Below are positions 7,775 to 16,029 of a DNA stretch of 64,000 nt, one piece after another. The notes below the pieces were generated by a model. It saw nothing but the letters and a program-made list of their open reading frames with translations, made no database searches and was not told where the DNA came from. The position numbers were made by a program, and so were the translations under genes. Each line of letters begins with the position of its first letter. The first letter of the stretch is position 1. Source of the stretch: JACVRX01 sp963819885 (lineage in GTDB: Bacteria > Actinomycetota > Actinomycetes > Jiangellales > Jiangellaceae); NCBI GenBank assembly GCA_963819885.1, contig CAWFXV010000014.1:1-64000 (forward strand), in the 5' to 3' direction.

Positions 7775-9282
7775 CGACAGCGGTCAGGCGGAAGGTCGAC
7801 GCGTACCACGACTCGATGCGACTTCTCGCCGCGACTCGCGCGATCGAGAACGGCGCAGGAGTGAGTTGGGGCGCAGCGCTGATGGGTACGCCGTCCAACC
7901 TCGACCTGCTCACCGACCAGGGAGTCGATGCAACTGGCGCACGAGCCAACGATCTGGTGCTCGCGGTGCGCGCCGACACCGAAGCCGATGCGGAGAGCGC
8001 CCTGGACGCCGCCGAGGCAGTGCTCGCAGGCCCCCTTTCAGCCGGGGCGGCGAGCACCCGATCGCGGCGACGGACGATCGCGGAGGCTGCGGCGAGCATG
8101 CCCGGCGCGAACGTCGCGGTGGTGTCGGTTCCCGGCGCGTACGCCGCTTTGGAAGCCCACCACGCGTTGTCTGCGGGGCTGCACGTGTTGCTGTTCAGCG
8201 ACGGGGTGGCAGTCGACGACGAGGTTGCCCTGAAGGGTCGGGCCGACCGGCTCGGGCTGCTGGTCATGGGTCCAGGTGCGGGGACAGCCGTACTTGGTGG
8301 CGTAGGCCTCGGGTTCGCCAACGCCATCCGGCCAGGCAGGGTCGGCGTGGTGGCCGCCGCCGGCACTGGCGCGCAGGAGGTGATGGCTCTTCTCGCGGCC
8401 GCGGGGACGGGCGTCGCGGCTGTCATCGGTGTCGGTGGCCGTGACCTGTCCCGCGACGTGGGCGGGCAGATGACCCGGGCTGCGCTGCGAACGCTCGCAG
8501 GGGACCCAGACCTCGACGTCGTCTTGCTCGTGTCGAAACCCCCGGATCCCGACGTGCTGGCCGGCGTCCTGTCGGCAGCGGGTGGCAAGCCGGTTGTGGT
8601 CATCGCCTTGGGTGTCGACGACCTGCCGGTTCCCGGCGTACGGGTGGCCCGAACGATCGACGAAGGCGTCGAGTTCGCGCTCAACAAGGTCGGAGTCTCA
8701 CCGCCCGAGCTCGGTACTGGCCTGGCTCACATGGCCCGGGCGGCAATCCATGACCTCGACCCGGCCCGGAAGGCGATTCGAGGCGTCTTTTCCGGTGGCA
8801 CCCTGTGCTACCAGGCGATGCTCGTACTGTCACGCCGACTCGGGCCGGTGTACTCGAACGCGCCTCTACGACCCGACTGGCGCCTGCCCGCGCCGCCCAG
8901 TGCCCACATATGTATCGACGCCGGCGAGGAGGAGTTCACCGCGGCGCGGCCGCATCCGATGATCGACGCCGCGGCACGGGTGGACCTATTGAAAGAAGCG
9001 GGCGATGACCGTTCCACTGCCGTGCTGCTCTTCGATGTGGTGCTGGGACACGGTGCGCACCCTGATCCGGCCGGAGAGCTGGCGCCGGTCGTCGAGGCCA
9101 CGACGGGCCCTGCCGTCGTCATCAACGTTGTCGGCACGGATGCAGACCCGCAGGGTCTTGATGGTCAACGGCGAAGGTTGGCAGAGGCCGGGGCTCTGGT
9201 CGCTCCGACAGGCGCCCGGGCAGCGTTGCTCGCCGCGGCGATCGCCGGCCGCCGTCCGTCTGTCGTCGCGGAGTTGCCGTGA
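7771..9282 (+). CDS. fdrA: FdrA-family protein (acyl-CoA-synthetase-like; oxamate carbamoyltransferase component)
   Basis: 503 residues; GTG start overlaps the carbamate kinase stop by four bases. FdrA proteins resemble succinyl-CoA synthetase. Visible are a first CoA-binding-like domain with VLLFSDGVAVDDEVALK, a loop VVAAAGTGAQEVMALLA near residue 195, and the ligase-like FSGGTLCYQAM near 340 followed by DVVLGHGAHPDPAGEL. In E. coli the fdrA-ylbE-ylbF set encodes a carbamoyltransferase making carbamoyl phosphate from oxalurate. No YlbE (DUF1116) or YlbF homologue is visible here, so this FdrA may act alone or with a distant partner. The substrate is unknown. Confidence 0.85.
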   Translation: MTTAVRRKVDAYHDSMRLLAATRAIENGAGVSWGAALMGTPSNLDLLTDQGVDATGARANDLVLAVRADTEADAESALDAAEAVLAGPLSAGAASTRSRRRTIAEAAASMPGANVAVVSVPGAYAALEAHHALSAGLHVLLFSDGVAVDDEVALKGRADRLGLLVMGPGAGTAVLGGVGLGFANAIRPGRVGVVAAAGTGAQEVMALLAAAGTGVAAVIGVGGRDLSRDVGGQMTRAALRTLAGDPDLDVVLLVSKPPDPDVLAGVLSAAGGKPVVVIALGVDDLPVPGVRVARTIDEGVEFALNKVGVSPPELGTGLAHMARAAIHDLDPARKAIRGVFSGGTLCYQAMLVLSRRLGPVYSNAPLRPDWRLPAPPSAHICIDAGEEEFTAARPHPMIDAAARVDLLKEAGDDRSTAVLLFDVVLGHGAHPDPAGELAPVVEATTGPAVVINVVGTDADPQGLDGQRRRLAEAGALVAPTGARAALLAAAIAGRRPSVVAELP

Positions 9283-10451
9283 CCCAGCGGGTGGCGCTGG
9301 TGAGCTACTCCACCCGTCCCAGGGGCGGCGTCGTGCACACCCTGTGCCTGGCAACGGCACTGCGGCGGCTGGGACAACCGCTACACGTCCTCGCGCTCGG
9401 CGATCCGGCGGCAGGCTGGTTCACCGACGTCAGCGTGCCCTCCACGATCGTGCCTGCGCCGCAGTGGCTGCCCACCCTGGAGGAGCGAGTTTTTGCCGCG
9501 GTGGACACGCTTGCTGATGCGCTGCGCGACGTTGTGATCGGGTTCGACGTAGTGCATGCGCAGGACTGCATATCGGCGCGGGCGGCGGCCCGGGTGAGGG
9601 ACGATGGCGCCCCCGTGGTGGTGGTGCGCACCGTGCACCACGTTGACGATTTCACGACACCGGCACTGGTGGACTGTCAGCGCAAGGCGATTCTTGAGCC
9701 AGACGAGGTGCTCGTCGTGAGCCGGTACTGGCAGCAGGTACTGGCAGGTGATTACGCCGTCGCGGCATTGGTTGTGCGCAACGGCGTCGACGCGGACCGG
9801 TTCGGGCAACGCCCAACTCCTGGCACCGTGGCTGCGCTTCGGGCCCGGGTGGGAGCATCCGCGCGTCCGCTGCTGCTCTCGGTCGGCGGGATCGAGCCAC
9901 GAAAGGGCAGCATCGAGCTGATCGAAGCGTTGGCGCTCGTTCGCGGCTCGCTCGAGCCGAGCCCGGTGCTGGCGGTCGTCGGCGGACAGTCGTTCCAGGA
10001 TTACCGGGCCTATCGCGACCGAGCGCTGGCCCGGGCCGCGGCGCTTGGGCTGGAACTTGGTCGCGACCTCGTCATGGTCGGCACGGTCGACGACGCCGAG
10101 CTGCCGGCGTGGTACCACGCCGCCGACCTACTGGCATTCCCATCAGTCAACGAGGGGTGGGGGCTCGCGGTCCTCGAAGCGCTCGCTGCCGGGCTGCCGG
10201 CCGTCGTCACCGACATACCTGTCTTCCGTGAGTATCTGACCGACGGCGAAGGGGTGCTGTTCGTGCCACCCAACGATTCGACCGCACTCGCGGCGGCGCT
10301 CCGTACGATCTTGACCGACCGTTCACTGGCCGAGCGATTGTCCAAGGCGGGCCCTGCGGTGGCCCGGCGCTATCCGTGGTCGGCGAGCGCCGAGCAGCAC
10401 CGCGCGATCTACCAGCGACTCGCACTGTCGCGCCGGACCACCCCGGCGTGA
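9279..10451 (+). CDS. MSMEG_0565-type glycosyltransferase (GT4, Nit1C-linked)
   Basis: 390 residues, GT-B fold; GTG start overlaps FdrA by GTGA. The N-terminal domain has VSYSTRPRGGVVHTLCLA, including the glycine donor loop. The C-terminal domain has SVGGIEPRKGSIELIEAL near residue 205 and the retaining-GT4 motif PSVNEGWGLAVLEALAAGLP near 290 (E-x7-E). The MSMEG_0565 type is recurrently found with Nit1C genes, so its presence here strengthens the assignment of the locus. The sugar donor and acceptor are unknown. It ends 13 bases before the convergent Sll0783-type gene. Confidence 0.88.
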   Translation: MTQRVALVSYSTRPRGGVVHTLCLATALRRLGQPLHVLALGDPAAGWFTDVSVPSTIVPAPQWLPTLEERVFAAVDTLADALRDVVIGFDVVHAQDCISARAAARVRDDGAPVVVVRTVHHVDDFTTPALVDCQRKAILEPDEVLVVSRYWQQVLAGDYAVAALVVRNGVDADRFGQRPTPGTVAALRARVGASARPLLLSVGGIEPRKGSIELIEALALVRGSLEPSPVLAVVGGQSFQDYRAYRDRALARAAALGLELGRDLVMVGTVDDAELPAWYHAADLLAFPSVNEGWGLAVLEALAAGLPAVVTDIPVFREYLTDGEGVLFVPPNDSTALAAALRTILTDRSLAERLSKAGPAVARRYPWSASAEQHRAIYQRLALSRRTTPA

Positions 10452-10464
10452 ACGCTGACGGCGG

Positions 10465-10956
10465 TCAGACGGTCCACGTGTTGATCTGGAATGCACCTTC
10501 TCGCCATGCGGTGAGCGCCGCGTCCAGTACGTCCAGCGGGTTGAACGCCGTAACACCCTCGAGCAGGTCACTTTCCCGGAACCCGTAGAGGGCTCCCATC
10601 GCGAACCGGCACGCGTAGACGTGTGCGCCCTCGTTGAGAAGGGTCTTGATCTGGTTGTTTATCGCGAGGTGGCCGGGGAATGCCTCCTGGCCGACCGCCG
10701 GGTAACCCCGAGTACCGGACGCGAGCAGCACGCCTGGGCCGTAAAGCACAATGTGCACGTCGAAGCCCTTGCGCCGTAGCCGTGTTGCGGTCAGCAGGTT
10801 GACCAGCGCGACAGATCCCTCGTACGGCACGGTGTGGAGAAAGACGTACGCCTTCTCGCCCTCGTTCGCCTTGAGGTCCTCGAAGACCTTCTCTTCGGTG
10901 TCGTAGAGGTACTCGCCCTCGGCTGGCCGGGCTGTGTCGACTGTCGGCTGTGGCAT
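10465..10956 (-). CDS. MSMEG_0572/Sll0783-type nitrogen-starvation response protein (DsrE-like)
   Basis: 163 residues, soluble. Landmarks are KAYVFLHTVPYEGSVALVNL near residue 40, GFDVHIVLYGPGVLLAS near 65, VYACRFAMGALYG near 115 and the ending FQINTWTV. This is how the Sll0783 family reads; the fold is DsrE/sulfur-relay-like, with one cysteine in the ACRFAM segment. ATG at 10956 has GGAGAG upstream. Longer in-frame reading to 11076 is rejected because it overlaps the upstream gene and loses similarity. It is the last gene of the oxidoreductase operon. Its biochemical role is unknown; the family is co-transcribed with nitrilase in Nit1C clusters. Confidence 0.88.
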   Translation of the reverse strand: MPQPTVDTARPAEGEYLYDTEEKVFEDLKANEGEKAYVFLHTVPYEGSVALVNLLTATRLRRKGFDVHIVLYGPGVLLASGTRGYPAVGQEAFPGHLAINNQIKTLLNEGAHVYACRFAMGALYGFRESDLLEGVTAFNPLDVLDAALTAWREGAFQINTWTV

Positions 10957-10982
10957 GAGTGGTCTCTCCAGTCTGTCGTGGG

Positions 10983-11297
10983 TCACACCGCGGGGTTGCG
11001 GCGTGCGGGAGGCGGATGCCAGACCCGCCGATGGCTGCCGGGCATACGCGCCATGATGCGACGCCTGACCGGCCATGGAAGTTGACGGTAGGCGGGCACG
11101 AAGACGTGTCGCCAGAACAGTGGTCCTGAGCCGGTCGCGCTTGCGGGTGGCAACCGACCGACCTGTCGAGCGACGTCAGCCTGGGCGGCCTCGAGGAGGT
11201 ACCGCTCGGAGTTGCGACGCAACCACTGGGCCAGCTGGAGGTTGGCACGCCGAAGCTGGCGGCGCACAACGGCGCTTCGAGCCGCGACAGAGGTCAT
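10983..11297 (-). CDS. Small basic unknown protein
   Basis: 104 residues; ATG at 11297 overlaps the oxidoreductase stop by ATGA, so it is translationally coupled. The protein is strongly basic, starting MTSVAARSAVVRRQLRRANL. A central FWRHVFVPAYRQLPWPVRRR segment may be an amphipathic or membrane-surface helix. I do not recognise a family. Its coupling between the flavin disulfide reductase and the Sll0783-type gene says it is part of the same process, perhaps as a small partner of the oxidoreductase. That partnership is inference. Confidence 0.7.
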   Translation of the reverse strand: MTSVAARSAVVRRQLRRANLQLAQWLRRNSERYLLEAAQADVARQVGRLPPASATGSGPLFWRHVFVPAYRQLPWPVRRRIMARMPGSHRRVWHPPPARRNPAV

Positions 11298-12640
11298 GAT
11301 CGCAACCGGCTCAAGGCGTTCTGGGCAGCCAGTGCGATCGGCTCGTTGAGCGCGCCGATCGGCGGTGAGTACACGTTCTCCATCCAGGCCAGGTCCTCGA
11401 TGGTAACGCCGGTGCGAACGGCCATCGCCAGGAAGTCGGCACGCTCCTTGATACCTTCGCCACCCACCATTTGCGCACCGATCAGCCGCAGCGTCCCGGG
11501 CTCGCCGAGCAGCTTCACCCGGGTCTTGCGGACCCCCGGGTAATAGCGGGCCCGGGAGATGCCGTCCGCGGTGCCGACGACGTATGGGATGCCAAGCGCT
11601 GTGGCGAGGGTCTCGCCGAATGACACCCCACCGATCATCCACTTGCCAGCCACCATCGCCCACGGCACATAGACCGGCGAATAGACCCTGTTAGCCCCCG
11701 CAGCATTCGCGCCGGCGACCTTTCCTTGCGCATAGGCATGGCTTCCCGACAAGCCCTGTACCGGGATCCACGTGACGCCGTGCGGGAGTTCGGCGCAGTC
11801 GCCCGCAGCGAAGACGCCGCGCCGGGTGGTCTCCAGCCGCTCGTCGACGATGAGCCCTCCGGTGGAGCCGACCTCCAACCCAGCTGCTCGGGCGAGCCTG
11901 TTGTTGGGCCGCTTGTGAGTACATACGACGGCGATGTCGCATGGCAGCTCGCCGGTCGACGTCGCGACAGCGCTGACGCGGCCATCGCCCAGGAACGCCT
12001 CCAGCTTCGTGTTGTAGTGCGTGATCACCCCCATCTCCGCCCAGGACTCCTCCACTGGCGCCATCACATCGGGATCGGCGACTTCGGCGAGCGGCCACGG
12101 ATGGGGGTCCATCAGGTGGGTTTCGATGCCCCGATGCGCAAGCGCGGTCGTCATTTCCAAGCCGAGCGGTGTTGCCTCGACGACGACGGCGCGGGAAACG
12201 GAATCGAGGACCTTGTCCCACTTCATCGCCCGGCGGATGTTCTTGACGTAGTACAGGCCGGCCAGGTCGATGCCCGGAACGCCGGGGTTTGCGTAGTCGA
12301 AGCCGGTGGCGAGCACGAGCCGGTCGTACTGGACCTCGCTTCGCTTGCCGGCATTCTCCTGGACTTGCACCACCTGGCCGTCAAGATCTACTGCTGTGAC
12401 GCGGGCCTCGTAGTGGATGTCGATGCCGGCTTGGACATAGGCCTCCTTGTCGGCGAGGAACAGCGAGTTGAAGTCTTCGATCTCCCGTCCATGCACGTAC
12501 GGGATCCCGCACGGGCTGTAGCCGACGTCTTCGAACTCGGTGAAGACGGTGACCAGCGCGTCGGGGGCGGCTTGCTTGACACCACCCGCGGCACCGATGC
12601 CACCGGCGCCCCCACCGACGATGACGACCCGAAGCGACAT
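11294..12640 (-). CDS. FAD/NAD(P)-dependent disulfide reductase-like oxidoreductase (CoA-disulfide reductase family)
   Basis: 448 residues. The N-terminal FAD site is VVIVGGGAGGIGAAGG. A single redox cysteine lies in the loop SPCGIPYVHG near residue 43, exactly where CoA-disulfide reductase and NADH oxidase have theirs. Other features are LVLATGFD near 110, FAAGDCAELPHGVT near 285 and the C-terminal dimerisation domain with IGAQMVGGEGIKERAD. The family reduces CoA disulfides, persulfides or oxygen. It heads the operon with a small basic protein and the Sll0783-type gene and is divergent from the XRE regulator. Next to coenzyme-M-type genes, a role in reducing a small thiol disulfide is attractive but unproven. 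Confidence 0.9.
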   Translation of the reverse strand: MSLRVVIVGGGAGGIGAAGGVKQAAPDALVTVFTEFEDVGYSPCGIPYVHGREIEDFNSLFLADKEAYVQAGIDIHYEARVTAVDLDGQVVQVQENAGKRSEVQYDRLVLATGFDYANPGVPGIDLAGLYYVKNIRRAMKWDKVLDSVSRAVVVEATPLGLEMTTALAHRGIETHLMDPHPWPLAEVADPDVMAPVEESWAEMGVITHYNTKLEAFLGDGRVSAVATSTGELPCDIAVVCTHKRPNNRLARAAGLEVGSTGGLIVDERLETTRRGVFAAGDCAELPHGVTWIPVQGLSGSHAYAQGKVAGANAAGANRVYSPVYVPWAMVAGKWMIGGVSFGETLATALGIPYVVGTADGISRARYYPGVRKTRVKLLGEPGTLRLIGAQMVGGEGIKERADFLAMAVRTGVTIEDLAWMENVYSPPIGALNEPIALAAQNALSRLRS

Positions 12641-12677
12641 GGGCAGGCCCCTATCCGGCCGTGCTACCCGAGAGTAA

Positions 12678-12731
12678 TTTCCGATAGGAAACGCACCATC
12701 GCTTATACTAGCTGCCTGGTTGGGCCGTCAA
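12678..12731. promoter_or_regulatory. Divergent promoters and operator between oxidoreductase operon and XRE regulator
   Basis: Minus strand: TTGACG (12731-12726), 17 bases, GTATAA (12708-12703). Plus strand: TATACT at 12704-12709 with a weak -35. The palindrome TTTCCGATAGGAAA at 12678-12691 (arms TTTCC/GGAAA) is at about +6 to +19 of the minus transcript and in the -35 region of the regulator gene. This arrangement suits repression of the operon with autoregulation. Related sites lie at 2330 and 6806. Confidence 0.6.
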
Positions 12732-12740
12732 GGAGTTGCG

Positions 12741-13307
12741 ATGCTCGACGAGATCGTTGCTTCGATCGGGCCGAAGGTTCGTCGTCTGCGCCAGCAGAAG
12801 GGGCTGTCCCTGCAGCAGCTCGCGGAGCGTTCCGGGGTCTCGGCCGCAGCGATTCACAAGGTCGAACGCAACGGGATGGTCCCGACCATCACCACGTTGA
12901 TCAAGCTGGCCGCCGCCCTCAATCGACCCGTGTCGTACTTCGTCGACGAGGACTCGGACATCGACGCGGTGGCTGCACTGGTTCGAAGTCGCGAGCGCAA
13001 GCCGGTTTACACCTCCAAAAAGGGCCTTGCCCTCGAGAACATCAGCGGACCGTACGGCCGGTTCTTCATCGCTGCCGCAGCGGCGACGATGGAACCGCAA
13101 GCGGATAGCGGTCCGAAGCCGATGGAGCACCCGGGCGAAGAGCTGGTCCACGTCCTGCGGGGATACGTGAACTTCGATGTGGATGGCGAGACCTACGCCC
13201 TTTCCGCTGGAGACTCGTTACACTTCCGGACCGACCGTCCCCACCGGTGGTCCAACCCGTCGACACAACCGGCCAAGGCGTTGTGGATGGCGCTTCGCCC
13301 GAGCTGA
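12741..13307 (+). CDS. XRE-family regulator with cupin sensor domain
   Basis: 188 residues. The N-terminal helix-turn-helix spans about residues 15-65, with LQQLAERSGVSAAAIHKVER as recognition region. The C-terminal cupin, about residues 95-185, has HPGEELVHVLRGYVNF and AGDSLHFRTDRPHRWSNP, whose His/Glu positions can bind a metal or small effector. ATG at 12741 follows AAGGAG at 12730; the 7-codon upstream extension lacks support. It is divergent from the oxidoreductase operon, with a palindromic site between them. It is the only DNA-binding gene in the first 13 kb and is the likely local regulator of the whole cluster. Confidence 0.92.
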   Translation: MLDEIVASIGPKVRRLRQQKGLSLQQLAERSGVSAAAIHKVERNGMVPTITTLIKLAAALNRPVSYFVDEDSDIDAVAALVRSRERKPVYTSKKGLALENISGPYGRFFIAAAAATMEPQADSGPKPMEHPGEELVHVLRGYVNFDVDGETYALSAGDSLHFRTDRPHRWSNPSTQPAKALWMALRPS

Positions 13308-13346
13308 CTCACCGCCTTAGCTCGCGTTGGAACGCTTGCCGAGCAT

Positions 13347-13520
13347 GAGAGGAGCTCGGCTCGGACTGGTCTGCGGCTACTTCGACCCCAACCGGGACGG
13401 GTGCCGACTACACGCGCCGGCTAGCCACTCACCTCAGCCACACCGGCGCGGATCCGTTGATCGTCACGACATTCGAGGTCGTAGAGCCTGCTCACCTGAT
13501 CGGCCAAACTCGGCCCCTCC
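13347..13520 (+). pseudogene. Decayed N-terminal glycosyltransferase fragment
   Basis: From ATG 13347 the reading MRGARLGLVCGYFDPNRDG resembles the start of a GT4 glycosyltransferase. It continues only after a one-base frame change near 13397 as ADYTRRLATHLSHTGADPLIV and TTFEVVEPAHL. Nothing similar follows, so the gene is truncated as well as shifted. The rest of the 13308-13704 gap holds no convincing gene. It may be a leftover of a second sugar-transfer gene of the adjoining cluster. Confidence 0.5.
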
Positions 13521-13704
13521 ACAGGTCGCTCGGTCACCACTGTCCTGTCCGGTCCAGGTGCCCGTGGCGACCTATTGGTCAAGCGAGGTCGAGGGGTGTG
13601 GTTCCGGGAGGCTGATACGAAGTCAGGGGACGAGGAGAGCGTAGCGAAGAAGCATCCCGGAACAACTGGCCTCCCAGAACCACCTTCCTCGACCGCGCGA
13701 CGAC

Positions 13705-14550
13705 TCACTTAGTCGTCGCGGCCTTGTACTTGTTGATGGCCAGTGGGGCGAAGACCGCGATGATGATGCCGCACCAGATCAGTGAGGCCGCGATCGAGTG
13801 CTGCATCGGCCAAGCGTCGGACACGACGATGCTGGCGTTGCCGAACAACTGCCGGCAGGCCTCGACGATCGCGCTGATCGGGTTCCACTCCGCGATGGTC
13901 TGCAACCAGGTCGGCATCGTCTCCGGCGGCACGAAGGCATTCGAGATGAAGGTCACCGGGAACAGCCAGATCAGGCCGGCTGAGGCCGCGACCTGCGGAC
14001 TGCCCACCGACAGGCCGATGAACGCGCCTACCCACGACATCGAGAACGAGAACAGCAACAACAGACCCACCGCGGCCAGGAACTGCCACAGGCCGTTGTG
14101 GACGCGCCAGCCGACGATGACCCCGCAGATCATCATGATGACGAGCACGAGGAACTGATTGAGTAGGTCGGCCCCGACCCTGCCGGCGATAACCCCAGAC
14201 CGCGCCATTGGTAATGAGCGAAACCGGTCGATCAGGCCCTTTTGCATGTCGTCGGCGAGACCGACGCTGGAAGGCGCGCAGGAGAACGCCATGGTCTGGA
14301 CGAAGATCCCGGCCATCAGGTACTCGGTGTAATCGACGCCCGGCACCCGGATCGCCCCGCCGAACACATATCCGAATAGCAGCACGAACATGATCGGCTG
14401 TATGAACATGTAGACGAGAGTGTCGGGCACGCGCAGGCCGCCGCGAATGTTGCGCCACGCAACGATCAAGCTGTCCCGGAATGACTGGCCGTACCTGCCG
14501 GTGTTGGCACTGGCAATCCGGTCGGCGACCCTGCTCTCGAACGCGGTCAC
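13705..14550 (-). CDS. ABC-2 type exporter permease (DrrB-like)
   Basis: 281 residues with six predicted membrane segments, for example around LVYMFIQPIMFVLLFGYVF near residue 45, FLVLVIMMICGVIVGW near 135, FLAAVGLLLLFSFSMSW and IWCGIIIAVFAPLAI at the end. The EYLMAGIFVQTMAF and GLIDRFRSLPMA segments are typical of daunorubicin-resistance-type permeases. Its start overlaps the ATPase stop by four bases. With the ATPase it forms an exporter for a hydrophobic compound or lipid. The operon begins with DUF4097 and DUF2089 genes. Confidence 0.9.
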   Translation of the reverse strand: MTAFESRVADRIASANTGRYGQSFRDSLIVAWRNIRGGLRVPDTLVYMFIQPIMFVLLFGYVFGGAIRVPGVDYTEYLMAGIFVQTMAFSCAPSSVGLADDMQKGLIDRFRSLPMARSGVIAGRVGADLLNQFLVLVIMMICGVIVGWRVHNGLWQFLAAVGLLLLFSFSMSWVGAFIGLSVGSPQVAASAGLIWLFPVTFISNAFVPPETMPTWLQTIAEWNPISAIVEACRQLFGNASIVVSDAWPMQHSIAASLIWCGIIIAVFAPLAINKYKAATTK

Positions 14551-15562
14551 TTGGCCCTTCCCTTCGCCGCAGGCTCGGCATCCGCCGCGCGTTGCTCGGC
14601 ATTCGCCGCGCGTTGTTCGGCGTAGTGCCCGGTCAGTTCGAGGAAGACGTCGTCGAGCGTCGGGCGGCGAAGCGCGATGTCGTCGATCACGATGCCGGCT
14701 TCATCCAAGTCGCGAATCACCAGAACCAACCCCTTGGATCCACTTGCGGTCGGCACAGTCAGCTTCCGGGTGTGCAGGTCGACGACGCATTGGCCGTCGC
14801 TGCCACGCTGCAGGATCTCCTCCGCCTGCGTCAGGGCGGCCGAGTCATGGACGATTACTTCGATCCGCTCGCCGCCGACCTTGGCCTTGAGCTCGTCGGC
14901 GGTGCCTTCGGCGATGATCTTTCCTTCGTCGATCACCACGATCCGGTCGGCCAGCGCGTCGGCTTCCTCCAGGTATTGCGTGGTGAGCAGGATCGTCGAC
15001 CCTTCCTCGGTGCGGTCCCGGATGACATCCCACATGTCCAGCCGACTGCCTGGGTCCAGACCAGTTGTGGGCTCGTCGAGGAACAGCACTTCGGGATGAG
15101 TGATGAGGCTGCCCGCGAGGTCGAGCCGGCGGCGCATGCCGCCTGAGTAGGTCTTGGCAACACGATCCCCCGCATCGGTCAGCCCGAACTGGTCGAGCAG
15201 CTCGTGGCCCGCCTGGTTGCGTGCTCGCCACTGAGTTGGTAGAGCCGGCCGAACATCCACAGGTTCTCTCGCCCGGTCAGGTTCTCGTCGATCGCGGCGA
15301 ACTGACCGGACAGGCCGATGCTCGCCCGGACGGCCTGTGGTGCAGCCACGACGTCGTGCCCCGCCACGACCGCGTGGCCGGCGTCGGGCTTGAGCAGGGT
15401 GGTGAGCATGCGCACGATCGTCGTCTTGCCGGCGCCGTTGGGCCCGAGTAAGCCGACGACAGTCCCTTTCGGGACGACCAAGTCGACTCCCGCGACGGCC
15501 TTGACCGCTTTCTCGCCCGACCCGAACGTCTTGACCAGGCCTACGGCTTCGATCGCGTTCAC
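14547..15562 (-). CDS. ABC transporter ATPase (DrrA-like), frame break near 15230
   Basis: Walker A GLLGPNGAGKTT near residue 38 and SIGLSGQFAAIDENLTG (Q-loop) are read from the GTG at 15562. The signature KTYSGGMRRRLDLAGSL, Walker B VLFLDEPTTGLDP, and a C-terminal DrrA-type extension lie in another frame. The two halves join at about 15226-15233, where one base seems missing before ARNQAGHELLDQFGL. Both halves are otherwise well conserved, which favours an assembly error or very recent mutation over decay. It overlaps DUF2089 (GTGA) and the permease. Confidence 0.85.
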
Positions 15563-16029
15563 ACCGATCGTCCTCTCCTCGGCCCACTCCCTGGCTTCAC
15601 CGTTGCGAGCATGCCAGCCGGCGCAGACATTCCCACGTCCGGCAGGTTCAGCATGGAAGTCGCTTCGTCGAGATCGAGCTCCCCAGCCGCGAGCCGGCGC
15701 AGCACATCTTCCCGGTCGTAGACGGCCGCCGGGGCCGGCATTCCGTCGGTCGCCTCTTCCAGCCCGAGCCGTTCCAGCAGCTCCGCGAACCGCTGGCGGG
15801 CGGTCGGGTAGCTGACGCCGAGGTCGCGGGCGAGCTCTCTCATGTTGCCGCGCGAGACGAGAAAGGTGCGAAGGATTTTCCGGTCCAGCTCGCGCAGCGC
15901 GCAGTATGGGCAGGCCGCGAAACGCCCAGACAGCTCACTGCCACAGGACCCGCAACCCAATCGGGTGAGATGCAATTCGTCACCGCAGACCGGGCACTGC
16001 CGAGGGGGCAGATGGTCTGCGCCGTTCAC
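15559..16029 (-). CDS. DUF2089 family protein (zinc ribbon plus HTH-like)
   Basis: 156 residues. The N-terminal zinc ribbons are CPVCGDELHLTRLGCGSCG (two CxxC pairs) with a further CPYC. A helix-turn-helix-like segment MRELARDLGVSYPTARQRF follows near residue 70. The C-terminal SHOCT-like motif VLRRLAAGELDLDEATSML is near 110. Such proteins act as regulators or co-regulators of adjacent membrane operons. It overlaps both neighbours by GTGA-type junctions, so it belongs to the DUF4097-DUF2089-DrrA-DrrB operon. Confidence 0.85.
   Translation of the reverse strand: MNGADHLPPRQCPVCGDELHLTRLGCGSCGSELSGRFAACPYCALRELDRKILRTFLVSRGNMRELARDLGVSYPTARQRFAELLERLGLEEATDGMPAPAAVYDREDVLRRLAAGELDLDEATSMLNLPDVGMSAPAGMLATVKPGSGPRRGRSV

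Noticed and set aside
11726..13108. 460-residue plus-strand frame across the oxidoreductase and regulator
   Set aside because: It overlaps two genes with strong family motifs and has no family similarity of its own.
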